Part shown: in pieces, positions 1 to 8,643 of the stretch
Layout of the letters: each line of letters opens with the position of its first letter
Numbering within the stretch: position 1 is the stretch's first letter
From: an uncultured Bacteroidota bacterium
GTDB lineage: Bacteria > Bacteroidota > Bacteroidia > Flavobacteriales > Flavobacteriaceae
Length of the DNA: 18,325 nt
Assembly: GCA_903888655.1 (NCBI GenBank)
Contig: CAISUR010000091.1
Span: 1 to 18,325, forward strand
Direction: 5' to 3'
Position numbers and translations under genes: made by a program
Notes under the pieces: model-generated
The model's database searches: none
Told to the model about the DNA's origin: nothing
Seen by the model: only the letters and a program-made list of their open reading frames with translations

Positions 1-1374
1 GAATGGTTTGGTGCTTATTGTTTAACCGAACCAGGTGCAGGAAGTGATGCGAATTCTGGAAAAACCAAAGCTGTATTATCCGAAGACGGAACACATTATA
101 AAATAACAGGTGGCAAAATGTGGATTTCCAATGCTGGATTTTGCTCGTTGCTCATCGTTTTTGCTCGTATTGAAGACGATAAAAATATTACTGGATTCAT
201 TGTAGAAAATGATCCGAGTAACGGAATTAGTATGGGTGAAGAAGAACACAAATTAGGAATTCGTGCCTCTTCTACCCGTCAAGTTTTCTTTAATGAAACC
301 AAGGTTCCCGTTGAAAACATGTTGGCGGGTCGTGGTGAAGGATTTAAAATAGCTATGAACGCATTGAATGTAGGTCGTATCAAGTTAGCAGCAGCTTGTT
401 TGGATGCGCAACGTCGTGTAACTACCAATGCGGTACATTATGCTAACGAACGCATTCAATTCAACACTCCTATTTCTAGTTTTGGAGCTATTCGATATAA
501 ATTAGCAGAAATGGCTACCTCGACTTATGCTGGAGAAAGTGCTACCTATCGCGCCGCCAAATCGATTGAAGATCGAATCAACGCACGTGTCGCCGAAGGA
601 ACATCACACCAAGAAGCAGAATTAAAAGGCGTGGAAGAATTTGCAATCGAATGTTCGATTCTTAAAGTAGCGGTATCCGAAGATGTACAAAATGCGGCTG
701 ACGAAGGCATTCAAATTTACGGCGGTATGGGATTCTCTGAAGATACTCCGATGGAAAGTGCCTGGAGAGATGCTCGTATTGCTCGAATTTATGAAGGAAC
801 TAACGAAATCAATAGAATGTTATCTGTTGGAATGTTAATCAAAAAAGCCATGAAAGGTCACGTTGATTTACTCGGACCAGCAATGAAAGTGCAAGAAGAA
901 TTAATGGGAATTCCGTCCTTTGATGCACCCGATTATTCGGAATTATTTTCGGAAGAAAAAGAAATGATCGGCAAATTGAAAAAAGCCTTCTTAATGGTTG
1001 CTGGAGCTGCGGTACAAAAATTCGGAATGGATTTGGATTCACACCAACAATTGTTAATGGCTGCAGCCGACATGCTTATCGAAATTTATATGGCGGAAAG
1101 CACCGTTCTTAGAACTGAAAAATTAGCTAAAAAAGAAGGCGAAGCCAAAGTGCAAGAACAAATTGCTATGGCTAAATTGTACTTGTACAAGTCGGTCGAC
1201 ATAGTAACTCAAAAAGGAAAAGAAAGCATCATCTCATTTGCCGAAGGCGATGAACAACGCATGATGCTTATGGGATTACGTCGATTTACAAAATACACCA
1301 ACATGCCTAATATTGTAGGATTAAGAGAAACGATTACTGCAAAATTAGTAGCTGAAAATGGATATTGTTTTTAA
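1..1374 (+). CDS. acyl-CoA dehydrogenase, 5' end cut off by the window
   Basis: FAD-dependent oxidation of acyl-CoA to trans-2-enoyl-CoA, the first step of fatty-acid beta-oxidation. The reading frame is open from base 1, so the N-terminus (probably about 140 residues) lies outside; the first visible ATG at 118 is internal. Visible motifs are LTEPGAGSDA near the start (flavin/substrate-binding loop of the family), WISNAGF at 121-141, and GGMGFSEDTPMESAWRDARI followed by YEGTNEI. In that last motif the Glu codon at 793-795 corresponds to the catalytic base of medium-chain enzymes. The long C-terminal extension after this point resembles the roughly 600-residue very-long-chain-type enzymes, not the 380-residue short enzymes. 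It ends in TAA and is followed by a strong terminator. Family assignment is firm; chain-length preference cannot be read from the sequence. Confidence 0.95.
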   Translation, partial: EWFGAYCLTEPGAGSDANSGKTKAVLSEDGTHYKITGGKMWISNAGFCSLLIVFARIEDDKNITGFIVENDPSNGISMGEEEHKLGIRASSTRQVFFNETKVPVENMLAGRGEGFKIAMNALNVGRIKLAAACLDAQRRVTTNAVHYANERIQFNTPISSFGAIRYKLAEMATSTYAGESATYRAAKSIEDRINARVAEGTSHQEAELKGVEEFAIECSILKVAVSEDVQNAADEGIQIYGGMGFSEDTPMESAWRDARIARIYEGTNEINRMLSVGMLIKKAMKGHVDLLGPAMKVQEELMGIPSFDAPDYSELFSEEKEMIGKLKKAFLMVAGAAVQKFGMDLDSHQQLLMAAADMLIEIYMAESTVLRTEKLAKKEGEAKVQEQIAMAKLYLYKSVDIVTQKGKESIISFAEGDEQRMMLMGLRRFTKYTNMPNIVGLRETITAKLVAENGYCF

Positions 1375-1454
1375 TACTTTTACTAGCTATCATTAATCCC
1401 TACATTTCATATAGTTTACCTTTTATTTTTTTATCATTCTAAAATCAAAAGTAT

Positions 1455-1481
1455 AACCCGAGTAAAATACTCGGGTTTTTT
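1455..1481 (+). terminator. rho-independent terminator after the acyl-CoA dehydrogenase
   Basis: A perfect 10-bp stem (1455-1464 pairing with 1468-1477, core ACCCGAGTA/TACTCGGGT) has a 3-base AAA loop and runs into a T tract at 1476-1481. It lies about 80 bp after the stop codon and before the sdaA promoter, so it separates the two transcription units. Confidence 0.9.
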
Positions 1482-1567
1482 ACTTTAATTTCTAAAGTTT
1501 TCAAATTATTTTTTACCAAGTTTCTCCAAAAGTAATTTAACTGGTTATTTTTCATTCTACTTTACTT

Positions 1568-1575
1568 TATATTTG
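1568..1575 (+). promoter_or_regulatory. candidate -7 promoter element of sdaA
   Basis: TATATTTG is an exact match to the Bacteroidota -7 consensus TAnnTTTG. It lies 22 bp upstream of the sdaA ATG and downstream of the preceding terminator. No clear TTG -33 element is visible at the usual 17-23 bp spacing, so this is a candidate only. Confidence 0.45.
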
Positions 1576-1597
1576 CCTTACTAAAACGATATAGTTT

Positions 1598-3022
1598 ATG
1601 GAAGAATGTATCTCGATTTTTGATATGTTAAAGATTGGTGTGGGACCATCTAGTTCCCACACACTGGGACCTTGGCGAGCAGCCGAGCGTTTTTTATTGG
1701 AATTACACGAAGAAAATTTACTCAACAAAGTTACTCACGTAAAAGTAGATTTATTTGGTTCCTTATCATTAACTGGAATTGGTCACGCTACCGATTTAGC
1801 CGTAATGTTAGGATTAAGCGGTCAAGATCCCGAATACATACCTGTGGAGCATATCCAAAAAATTGTTACTGCTATTAAAACTAAGAAGCAAATTAATTTG
1901 GCTAATCAATTTTTAATAGATTTTGATTTCAACAAAGACATTGTTTTCAATAAAAACTTCCTGCCTTTTCATGCCAACGGAATGACATTTTCTGCTATCA
2001 CATCTGATAAAGAATACACCTCTACCTTCTACTCTATCGGAGGTGGCTTCGTAGTAAAAGAAGAACGTATTAATGCCAAAAAGAAATTGGCCATAAAATG
2101 CGCCTTTCCTTATCCCATTCAAAATGCACAAGAATTATTAGAATATTGTACTAAACAAAACAGAAAAATCTCCGAAGTAGTTTACGATAACGAAAAATCA
2201 ATGCGTTCGGAAGAAGAAATTCACGATGAATTGATGCGCATTTGGAATACCATGCTCGAATGTATGTATATTGGTTGTCATAGTGAAGGAATACTCCCAG
2301 GTGGATTAAACGTCCGTCGAAGAGCTTTTGACATGCACCAAGGTTTGATTGGTTTATCTAATTATACTTCGCCTCAAGAGTGGCTCGAATGTATTAGAAA
2401 AACGGAAGTGAAATTTCGACAAATCTTGAAATGGGTTTCGTGTTTTGCTTTGGCTGTCAACGAAGTCAATGCCGCTTTGGGTCGTGTGGTTACAGCACCA
2501 ACAAACGGAAGTGCAGGCGTTATTCCTGCCGTTCTAATGTATTATCTAACCATTGAAAATCACCAAGCTGGCGAAAAAGAAATCAAACAATTTTTGATGG
2601 TTGCTGGAGAGATTGGCAGCATTTTCAAAAAAGGTTCCACCATATCTGCAGCCATGGGTGGATGTCAAGCAGAAATTGGTGTTTCATCGGCAATGGCAGC
2701 AGCAGCCTTGTGTGAAGTAATGGGAGGTACACCAGACCAAGTACAAATGGCAGCCGAAATCGCAATGGAACATCATCTTGGATTGACTTGTGATCCTATT
2801 GGAGGTTTAGTTCAAATTCCGTGTATCGAACGTAATACTATGGGGGCAATAAAAGCAATTAATGCGGCAGAACTAGCTATGGAAACCGATGCTAAAAATG
2901 CAAAAGTTCCTTTAGATAAAGTCATAAATACCATGTGGCAAACCGCTAAAGACATGAATTCCAAATATAAAGAAACTTCAGAAGGCGGATTGGCTGTTGC
3001 AGTAAATGTTGCAGATTGTTAA
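1598..3022 (+). CDS. sdaA: L-serine ammonia-lyase, iron-sulfur dependent, single chain
   Basis: Deaminates L-serine to pyruvate and ammonia with a [4Fe-4S] cluster. It is 474 aa, so the beta domain (roughly residues 1-155) and alpha domain (roughly 185-470) are fused in one chain, as in E. coli SdaA. Family motifs are GVGPSSSHT (14-22), GSLSLTGIGHATD, and VTAPTNGSAGVIPA in the alpha domain. Candidate cluster ligands are C356 (GGCQAEIG), C398 (LTCDPIGG) and C409 (QIPCIERN). Their spacing of 42 and 11 residues matches what I recall for the Legionella enzyme. The protein ends exactly on a cysteine (C474, NVADC), as expected for the C-terminal tail known to reach into the active site and occupy the cluster's open iron. 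A canonical ATG start with a promoter element 22 bp upstream supports an independent transcription unit. Confidence 0.96.
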   Translation: MEECISIFDMLKIGVGPSSSHTLGPWRAAERFLLELHEENLLNKVTHVKVDLFGSLSLTGIGHATDLAVMLGLSGQDPEYIPVEHIQKIVTAIKTKKQINLANQFLIDFDFNKDIVFNKNFLPFHANGMTFSAITSDKEYTSTFYSIGGGFVVKEERINAKKKLAIKCAFPYPIQNAQELLEYCTKQNRKISEVVYDNEKSMRSEEEIHDELMRIWNTMLECMYIGCHSEGILPGGLNVRRRAFDMHQGLIGLSNYTSPQEWLECIRKTEVKFRQILKWVSCFALAVNEVNAALGRVVTAPTNGSAGVIPAVLMYYLTIENHQAGEKEIKQFLMVAGEIGSIFKKGSTISAAMGGCQAEIGVSSAMAAAALCEVMGGTPDQVQMAAEIAMEHHLGLTCDPIGGLVQIPCIERNTMGAIKAINAAELAMETDAKNAKVPLDKVINTMWQTAKDMNSKYKETSEGGLAVAVNVADC

Positions 3023-3104
3023 AGTTTTCTTGATATAAAATTTATAATTCATAATTATTTATCAAAATTTAAAATTACATTTACCTTTAATTTAAAATTT
3101 TAGC

Positions 3105-5171
3105 ATGAAAAAATTCTATATTTTAACATTACTACTTTTTTGTTCTTCTTATTTTGCTCAAACTTTTAGTGGATCTGGAGGTGTTATTACAGACAATCAA
3201 CAAAATATTGATTTTCCAATTACAGTAAGTGGATTGAATCAAAATACCATAAATGCTAATTTAGGTGTAGTACAAGTTTGTTTGAATATCAATCATACAT
3301 GGGATTCTGATTTAAAGGTGTCATTAGTAGCTCCCGATGGTACAAGTGTCGTTTTATTTTCAGGGATAGGTGGCGATCAAGATAATTTTAGTAATACTTG
3401 TTTATCACAATCAACTACAAATTTAATAGGTAACAACAGTGCTCCTTTTTCGGGAACTTTTAAACCTCAAGAATCTATTGGGAATTTAAACAATGGTCAA
3501 GATGGTAATGGCATTTGGATATTACGAATAGTTGATAGTACAGCTCAAGATGAAGGAACATTGCTTGATTGGAACATTACTTTTGGAACAAATGCTAGTA
3601 TTCCTTTTGTATTTACATCGTCAAATTTACCAATTGTTTTAATAACAACTTCGGGAACTATAGTTGATGAGCCTCCAATTATTGGCACTATGAAAATTAT
3701 TGACAATGGTGCAGGAGCCATCAATTATTTAACAGACACACCCAATAATTATAACGGAAAAATTAGTATCGAAATACGAGGAAATTATTCTCAAACACTT
3801 CCACAAAAACCATATAAAATTACTACCCTAAATGCAGATGAAACCGAAAATAATGTTTCGCTACTTGGAATGCCGCAAGAACATGATTGGGCCTTGATTG
3901 CAAATTACAATGACAAAGTTTTTATGCGAAATCAACTTGCTTGTAAACTTTTTAATGAAATGGGACACTATGCCACGCGAAATAAACATTGTGAAGTCTT
4001 TGTAAATGGGAGTTATCAAGGTATTTTTTTATTAAATGAAACCATCAAAAGAGATGCTAACAGAGTAAATATAGCTAAACTAGAACCAACAGAAAATTCT
4101 GGACTAGATGTAACAGGAGGCTACATCATAAAGAATGATTACTGGAATTTAACCAATGGCTGGCAGCTCAATCATAATCCAATTGATCATCCAGATTTTA
4201 TAGTCGGACTCGCTTATCAATATCCTAGACCTGATCTTATTTCGACTGAACAAAAAACATATATTCAAAATTTTATTGATCAATTTGAAACGGTTCTATA
4301 CAGTTCTAATTTTGCTGACCCAACCAATGGCTATAAAAAATATATCGGTGAAACGTCATTTTTAGATTATTTTCTTGTTAATGAATTGTCGAGAAATAAC
4401 GATGGTTTTAAAAAAAGCTGCTATTTCCATAAAGATAAAGACTCGAGTACAAGTATAGCAAAAATGAAAGCAGGTCCTGTTTGGGATTTTGATTGGGCTT
4501 GGAAGAACATTAACGAATGTTCTATATTTTCAGCAACAGATGGTTCAGGATGGTCTTATCTAGTAAACGATTGCAACCCAGATGTAAATTCACCTGGTTG
4601 GTATGTTCGATTATTACAAGACCCAAATTTTCAAAACGATTTACGATGTAGATGGAATACCTTGAGGACTTCAACATTAAGTCTTTCCTATTTGAATAAC
4701 TATATCGATCAAACAGCTCTTTATCTTAACCAAGCACAAGAAAGACATTTTGAAAAATGGGGTAATTTAGGAATACCAACAGGAACTCCCGAGGTAGATC
4801 CTGATCCTAATACCTTTGCAGGTCAAATTCTAAAATTTAAAAATTGGATTGCAACTAGAATAGCTTGGTTGGACGCAAACCTTCCTGGGGACGCTAACTC
4901 TTGCTCTTTGAATGGAGACCAACAAATAGCTGACATTACTATAATTATGCAACCAAATCCCGCTAGTGATTATCTTCAAATTAAAGTAGCTGATGACACT
5001 ATCAAAAAAATTATGCTTTTTGATATTTCAGGAAAATTAATTTCTGAACTTCAAGAAAATACAAATGAAGTTACCATTCAATTAAAAGATATTACCAACG
5101 GAATTTATTTCTGCAAAATTGAAACAGATAATGATAAAAGTTCAATTAAAAAAGTAATGGTAATGCGTTAA
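3105..5171 (+). CDS. secreted CotH-kinase-domain protein with P domain and T9SS sorting domain
   Basis: A 688-aa exported protein. Residues 1-18 form a signal peptide (Lys-Lys, hydrophobic core, then YFAQ). Residues about 20-165 resemble a proprotein-convertase P/Homo B beta-sandwich (NHTWDSDLKVSLVAPDGT, later GNGIWILRIVDS and GTLLDWNITFG). Residues about 180-540 are a CotH domain: CEVFVNGSYQGIFLLNE, ANRVNI, NNDGFKKS with D433 as candidate catalytic-loop Asp, and GPVWDFDWAW with D461/D463 as candidate metal-binding acids. Residues about 610-688 are a type-A T9SS C-terminal domain (MQPNPASDYLQIKV, then LFDISGKLI and ITNGIYFCKIET). CotH proteins are atypical kinases, known best from Bacillus spore coats. 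The natural inference is secretion across the outer membrane with tail removal. Substrate and true kinase activity are unknown. It lies 82 bp after sdaA, converging on the porin gene. Confidence 0.88.
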   Translation: MKKFYILTLLLFCSSYFAQTFSGSGGVITDNQQNIDFPITVSGLNQNTINANLGVVQVCLNINHTWDSDLKVSLVAPDGTSVVLFSGIGGDQDNFSNTCLSQSTTNLIGNNSAPFSGTFKPQESIGNLNNGQDGNGIWILRIVDSTAQDEGTLLDWNITFGTNASIPFVFTSSNLPIVLITTSGTIVDEPPIIGTMKIIDNGAGAINYLTDTPNNYNGKISIEIRGNYSQTLPQKPYKITTLNADETENNVSLLGMPQEHDWALIANYNDKVFMRNQLACKLFNEMGHYATRNKHCEVFVNGSYQGIFLLNETIKRDANRVNIAKLEPTENSGLDVTGGYIIKNDYWNLTNGWQLNHNPIDHPDFIVGLAYQYPRPDLISTEQKTYIQNFIDQFETVLYSSNFADPTNGYKKYIGETSFLDYFLVNELSRNNDGFKKSCYFHKDKDSSTSIAKMKAGPVWDFDWAWKNINECSIFSATDGSGWSYLVNDCNPDVNSPGWYVRLLQDPNFQNDLRCRWNTLRTSTLSLSYLNNYIDQTALYLNQAQERHFEKWGNLGIPTGTPEVDPDPNTFAGQILKFKNWIATRIAWLDANLPGDANSCSLNGDQQIADITIIMQPNPASDYLQIKVADDTIKKIMLFDISGKLISELQENTNEVTIQLKDITNGIYFCKIETDNDKSSIKKVMVMR

Positions 5172-5221
5172 TGCATCAAAAACTGCTGTTAATAAAATAG
5201 AGGCTTCTCGATTTCTTGACA

Positions 5222-6586
5222 CTATATTCTAAATAAAATCGCAAAAACGATTCTGTTTTCCATTTTCACTAAATCAGGTTGCCAAGTAGCAGGAAGTGGC
5301 GTTGTTGTATATCCAGTTGGTGAAGTTACACCGCCACTTCCTGCAAAATAAGGCACGTTTGCTTCTCTATGAACAAATTCAGCTCTGAACGTGATACTTT
5401 GATTAGGCATCCAATCAAAATTTGTAGAACAATCCCAACCTTTAAATTGTGTTCCAGCACTGGTATCATAAGGGTGAGTTCCTTCAGTTTGTGTTGGGTT
5501 ATTAGGGTTTGGTAATGGACTAGCATCGCCTGTTGGCAGTAGTACTAAATATCTCCCTGGATTAGTCATATAACCACCACCTATAGTCCATGCAAATTGA
5601 TTTCTATTGAACCAAATTCTATTATAAACCATTCCACTTAAAAAATATTGAGCTGGATTAGTATCAGTTCCACTAAACCCGCCAACACCATCGCCTTTTT
5701 CAAAACCTAAATCAACTGTTGAAGAAAAAGCCATTCTGCTAACTCCAGCTGCTTTCGGTTGGTTGTAATAACGAACTAATAAACTGTTGTCAGAATGAAA
5801 ACGAATTCTGTTTGGTAAGCCTGCTGCATCAGTTCCATAATAGTCGTTTGTTAATAATTTAACAGATTCATTGGGACACCAAGTTATGTTTCCACCAAAT
5901 CCTGGCATACTATTAAACCTACCGTAACTTTGCCAACCATTTATTATCCATGCCTCAACTTTTAATTTCTTTGTTGGAAACATCTGTACCCTTAAACCAT
6001 TAAAAAACCACGGTGTATTATCTGAAGTAAACGATGCTTGATATTCCCAATTTTCAACTTGATAATAAGAATTTAAACCGATATAAGACATAAACATTCC
6101 AGCATCTACATTAATGCCATACCATTTATTAAAATGATAACCCGCATAAGCTTCTGATAAATATCGATAAGCATTATCCAATTGATATTGTCCTCTGTAA
6201 ACACTATAATCATTTCTTGGTATAACCGTAGAACGAGTTCCAAATTGTGTCATGATTCTTCCTCTAGCTCCTTCATAGTTAAATTCTCCACCAAGATTCG
6301 CACTTGAAATTTGCATTTCATTATTTCTAGCCAAAGCCGTCGAACCTACTACAGTATTATCATTTGGATTATTGAATGAATGCGTATAATTGGCATCAAT
6401 CATCACGCTTCCTGTAAAATATTTACTTGTTAAAACCGAATTTGTCCTTCTATCAGAGCCATTTTGCCATGTTTGATCCATGCCTTCAAAAGGAATTTTC
6501 TCTTTGATAGAATCTTTTGATTTTTCCTGACCAAACAAATTTATAAAGGAGTTAAATAAGGCAAGAATTACTATTGTTTTTTTCAT
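5222..6586 (-). CDS. outer-membrane beta-barrel protein (porin-2/BBP2-like)
   Basis: A 454-aa exported protein. The N-terminus has a signal peptide (MKKTIVILALFN..., probable cleavage after NLFG before QE). The mature part is rich in alternating aromatic and polar beta strands (AYAGYHFNKWYGINVDAGMF, LKVEAWIINGWQSYGRFN) and ends in a strand with terminal Ile (IVFAILFRI), as expected for an outer-membrane barrel. The style matches the Bacteroidota putative porin-2 family (BBP2, PF07642). From memory, such porins often accompany kdp potassium operons in this phylum. It is the last gene of the minus-strand cluster, 38 bp after kup, and probably cotranscribed with it. The inferred role is passage of K+ or small solutes across the outer membrane. 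Neither substrate nor pore activity can be read from the sequence. Confidence 0.8.
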   Translation of the reverse strand: MKKTIVILALFNSFINLFGQEKSKDSIKEKIPFEGMDQTWQNGSDRRTNSVLTSKYFTGSVMIDANYTHSFNNPNDNTVVGSTALARNNEMQISSANLGGEFNYEGARGRIMTQFGTRSTVIPRNDYSVYRGQYQLDNAYRYLSEAYAGYHFNKWYGINVDAGMFMSYIGLNSYYQVENWEYQASFTSDNTPWFFNGLRVQMFPTKKLKVEAWIINGWQSYGRFNSMPGFGGNITWCPNESVKLLTNDYYGTDAAGLPNRIRFHSDNSLLVRYYNQPKAAGVSRMAFSSTVDLGFEKGDGVGGFSGTDTNPAQYFLSGMVYNRIWFNRNQFAWTIGGGYMTNPGRYLVLLPTGDASPLPNPNNPTQTEGTHPYDTSAGTQFKGWDCSTNFDWMPNQSITFRAEFVHREANVPYFAGSGGVTSPTGYTTTPLPATWQPDLVKMENRIVFAILFRI

Positions 6587-6633
6587 TTTCTATTTTCTAA
6601 TTTATGTTTTATGTTTGATGTTTTCTATTTTCT
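6586..6633. repeat. 13-bp direct repeat at the kup-porin junction
   Basis: TTTTCTATTTTCT occurs at 6586-6598 and 6621-6633, a period of 35 bp. One copy overlaps the porin start codon and the other the kup stop codon. On the coding strand it reads AGAAAATAGAAAA, which is A-rich leader-like sequence. It may be low-complexity drift. Confidence 0.45.
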
Positions 6634-8559
6634 GTGTAATGGAATGTTCAAGGTTGGCGAATAGACCATTGGATATTCTTCAATTCTTACATCACTTTTA
6701 TCCAATCCAAAGGCTTTTTCATCTGACAAGGATAATTTTTTCAACCAGAAATAAGTAGTTAACATCCAACCTTCTTTGAAAGCAAATTCGTTTTCAACAG
6801 AAATAAATTTCTCAATAATCACAAATTTAAAATCGGGTTCGTTGTTGTATTTAGTGGAACCATCTGGTCGGATGTGAAGATTTAATTCTTTTCTTTCGAC
6901 TAATTCTTGTACAATTTTTTTGAAATACAATTCTACTTTGGGTTGAATCCGGAATCCAACATTCAAAACGATTTTTATAACTTTATCATCCATTAATTCA
7001 ACCACTTCATAATTTAAAGCGAATGGATCGTTGGTTCGATTGATATGCAAGAACCAATATACATCGGCTCGTTTGGGTTTTTTAGCAAAAATAGATTTGA
7101 TTATTTTTTCCTCAATTTCATAAGTTCGATCGGCTTTTGAAAGATAGACTAAATGCGTGGCGTATTTGGGAATACTGTCATCTTCGCTTAATTCTTTTAG
7201 CAAAGAAGTTTGTTCTACTAAATTAGTAAACCTTAAAAACTTGTTATTAATTTTACGAGAATAATACCAAACATACATCACCATAAAAATAAATAATTCA
7301 AAAAATAAAAACATCCATCTTTTTTTGATTTTATCTACATTAGCGATAAAAAATGAAATCTCAATTATAGCAAATACTATTAAAATTAAAGTGACCAAGG
7401 TTAGTTTAACTTTCTTGATATATATTAAGTAATACGCCAACAAAAACGTTGTCATCATCATTGCCACAGTTATTGAAAATCCGTAAGCTGCTTCCATATT
7501 GGTCGAATTTTTGAAATACAATATCATCAAAATGCATCCAAACCACAAGATGTTGTTGATGGACGGAATGTAGATTTGTCCTTTCAAATTTGTTGGGTTT
7601 TTTAGTGTTACTCTAGGCCAAAAATTCAATGAAATCGCTTCATTTATCAAAGTAAACGAACCGCTAATCAAGGCCTGAGAAGCTATAATAGTAGCAAAGG
7701 TTGAAATAATTACACCTGCTAATAAAAACCAATGCGGCATAATAGCATAAAAAGGATTTCTACCCTCTAAAAACAGTTTTCCTTGACTCATTAACCACGC
7801 TGATTGTCCCAAATAATTTACTACTAAACTAATTTTGACAAAAATCCAAGTCAGGCGAATGTTTTCTTTTCCGCAATGCCCTAAATCGGAATACAATGCC
7901 TCTGCTCCTGTTGTACAAAGAAAAACAGCACCAAGCAACCAAAACCCCTTTGGATATTGCGTTAATAATTCATAAGCATACATCGGGTTTAATGCTTTAA
8001 TAATCATGGGATGATTTAGTATTTCAACAAATCCTAAAACAAATAGCATACAAAACCATATAAACATGGCTGGTCCAAATATGGAACCTACTTTTTGTGT
8101 TCCAAATCGTTGGAAAATGAATAAGCCTGATAGAATTACAATTACGATTGGAATGGTTGGAATATTCGGAATTACATCACTCAGTCCTTCTACAGCAGAT
8201 GCTACCGAAATAGGAGGCGTAATAATTCCATCAGCTAAAAGTGTGGTTGCGCCTAAAATGGTTGGAATTACCAATTTACCTTTTCCAAAACGTTTTACTA
8301 AAGCATAAAGCGAAAAAACACCGCCTTCACCATGATTATCGGCAGAAAGGGTTAGAATAATATATTTTAAAGTAGTTTGAAAAGTAAGTGTCCAAAACAC
8401 ACAAGAAACTCCTCCATAGACGAGTAATTCATTGATGGGTTTGTCACCAATAATGGCTTTCATTACATATAAAGGACTAGTTCCAATGTCTCCATAGATA
8501 ATTCCAAGAGCAACCAATAAGGTTACTGCAGTTATTTTATGTTTGGTTGATTGATTCAT
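6625..8559 (-). CDS. kup: Kup-family potassium transporter
   Basis: Low-affinity K+:H+ symporter of the KUP/HAK/KT family in the inner membrane. It is 644 aa, close to the 622 aa of E. coli Kup. The family signature GDIGTSPLY lies at residues 23-31 and includes the conserved Asp24. LLADGIITPPISV and TTGAEALYSDLGH are further family motifs. By eye there are 12 hydrophobic segments (the last about residues 415-437), followed by a C-terminal cytoplasmic domain of about 200 residues, as in the family. The ATG start is preceded by a 10-bp direct repeat. It lies 84 bp downstream of the KdpE-type regulator on the same strand and 38 bp before the porin. That placement suggests control by this two-component system, where classical Kdp systems control kdpFABC. 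Confidence 0.97.
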   Translation of the reverse strand: MNQSTKHKITAVTLLVALGIIYGDIGTSPLYVMKAIIGDKPINELLVYGGVSCVFWTLTFQTTLKYIILTLSADNHGEGGVFSLYALVKRFGKGKLVIPTILGATTLLADGIITPPISVASAVEGLSDVIPNIPTIPIVIVILSGLFIFQRFGTQKVGSIFGPAMFIWFCMLFVLGFVEILNHPMIIKALNPMYAYELLTQYPKGFWLLGAVFLCTTGAEALYSDLGHCGKENIRLTWIFVKISLVVNYLGQSAWLMSQGKLFLEGRNPFYAIMPHWFLLAGVIISTFATIIASQALISGSFTLINEAISLNFWPRVTLKNPTNLKGQIYIPSINNILWFGCILMILYFKNSTNMEAAYGFSITVAMMMTTFLLAYYLIYIKKVKLTLVTLILIVFAIIEISFFIANVDKIKKRWMFLFFELFIFMVMYVWYYSRKINNKFLRFTNLVEQTSLLKELSEDDSIPKYATHLVYLSKADRTYEIEEKIIKSIFAKKPKRADVYWFLHINRTNDPFALNYEVVELMDDKVIKIVLNVGFRIQPKVELYFKKIVQELVERKELNLHIRPDGSTKYNNEPDFKFVIIEKFISVENEFAFKEGWMLTTYFWLKKLSLSDEKAFGLDKSDVRIEEYPMVYSPTLNIPLHRK

Positions 8560-8564
8560 TATTA

Positions 8565-8597
8565 AGATTGTTGGTTTTTATATTTTTAGATTGTTGG
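8565..8597 (-). repeat. 10-bp direct repeat upstream of kup, candidate regulator site
   Basis: On the kup coding strand CCAACAATCT occurs twice, at 8597-8588 and 8574-8565. The copies are 23 bp apart start to start, roughly two helical turns, in the 84-bp gap between the response-regulator gene and kup. OmpR/PhoB-type regulators usually bind direct repeats, so this could be an operator. The proximal copy lies only about 6-15 bp before the ATG, so it could equally be a leader element or chance. Confidence 0.4.
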
Positions 8598-8643
8598 ATT
8601 ATTTAGTATGCATGTAATGAATTTTTAATAGAATTTCTTAATT

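Noticed and set aside
839..1042. Minus-strand open frame of 67 codons inside the acyl-CoA dehydrogenase gene
   Set aside because: It is fully antisense to a clearly conserved coding region, and its translation shows no family motif.
1672..2131. Two open frames (one on each strand) inside sdaA
   Set aside because: Both overlap a strongly conserved gene in other frames and look like codon-structure shadows.
3023..3104. Possible promoter (TACCTTTA at 3082-3089) before the CotH-protein gene
   Set aside because: It has one mismatch to the -7 consensus and no -33 partner in extremely AT-rich DNA, so it is too weak to list as a feature.
5172..5221. Possible terminator between the convergent CotH-protein and porin genes
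   Set aside because: Only a very short GAG/CTC pairing is present, with no proper stem or T tract. Nothing there meets the standard set by the terminators at 1455 and 15511.
8066..8308. Plus-strand open frame of 80 codons inside kup
   Set aside because: It is antisense to a conserved membrane-protein gene. Its composition mirrors the hydrophobic codons on the other strand.
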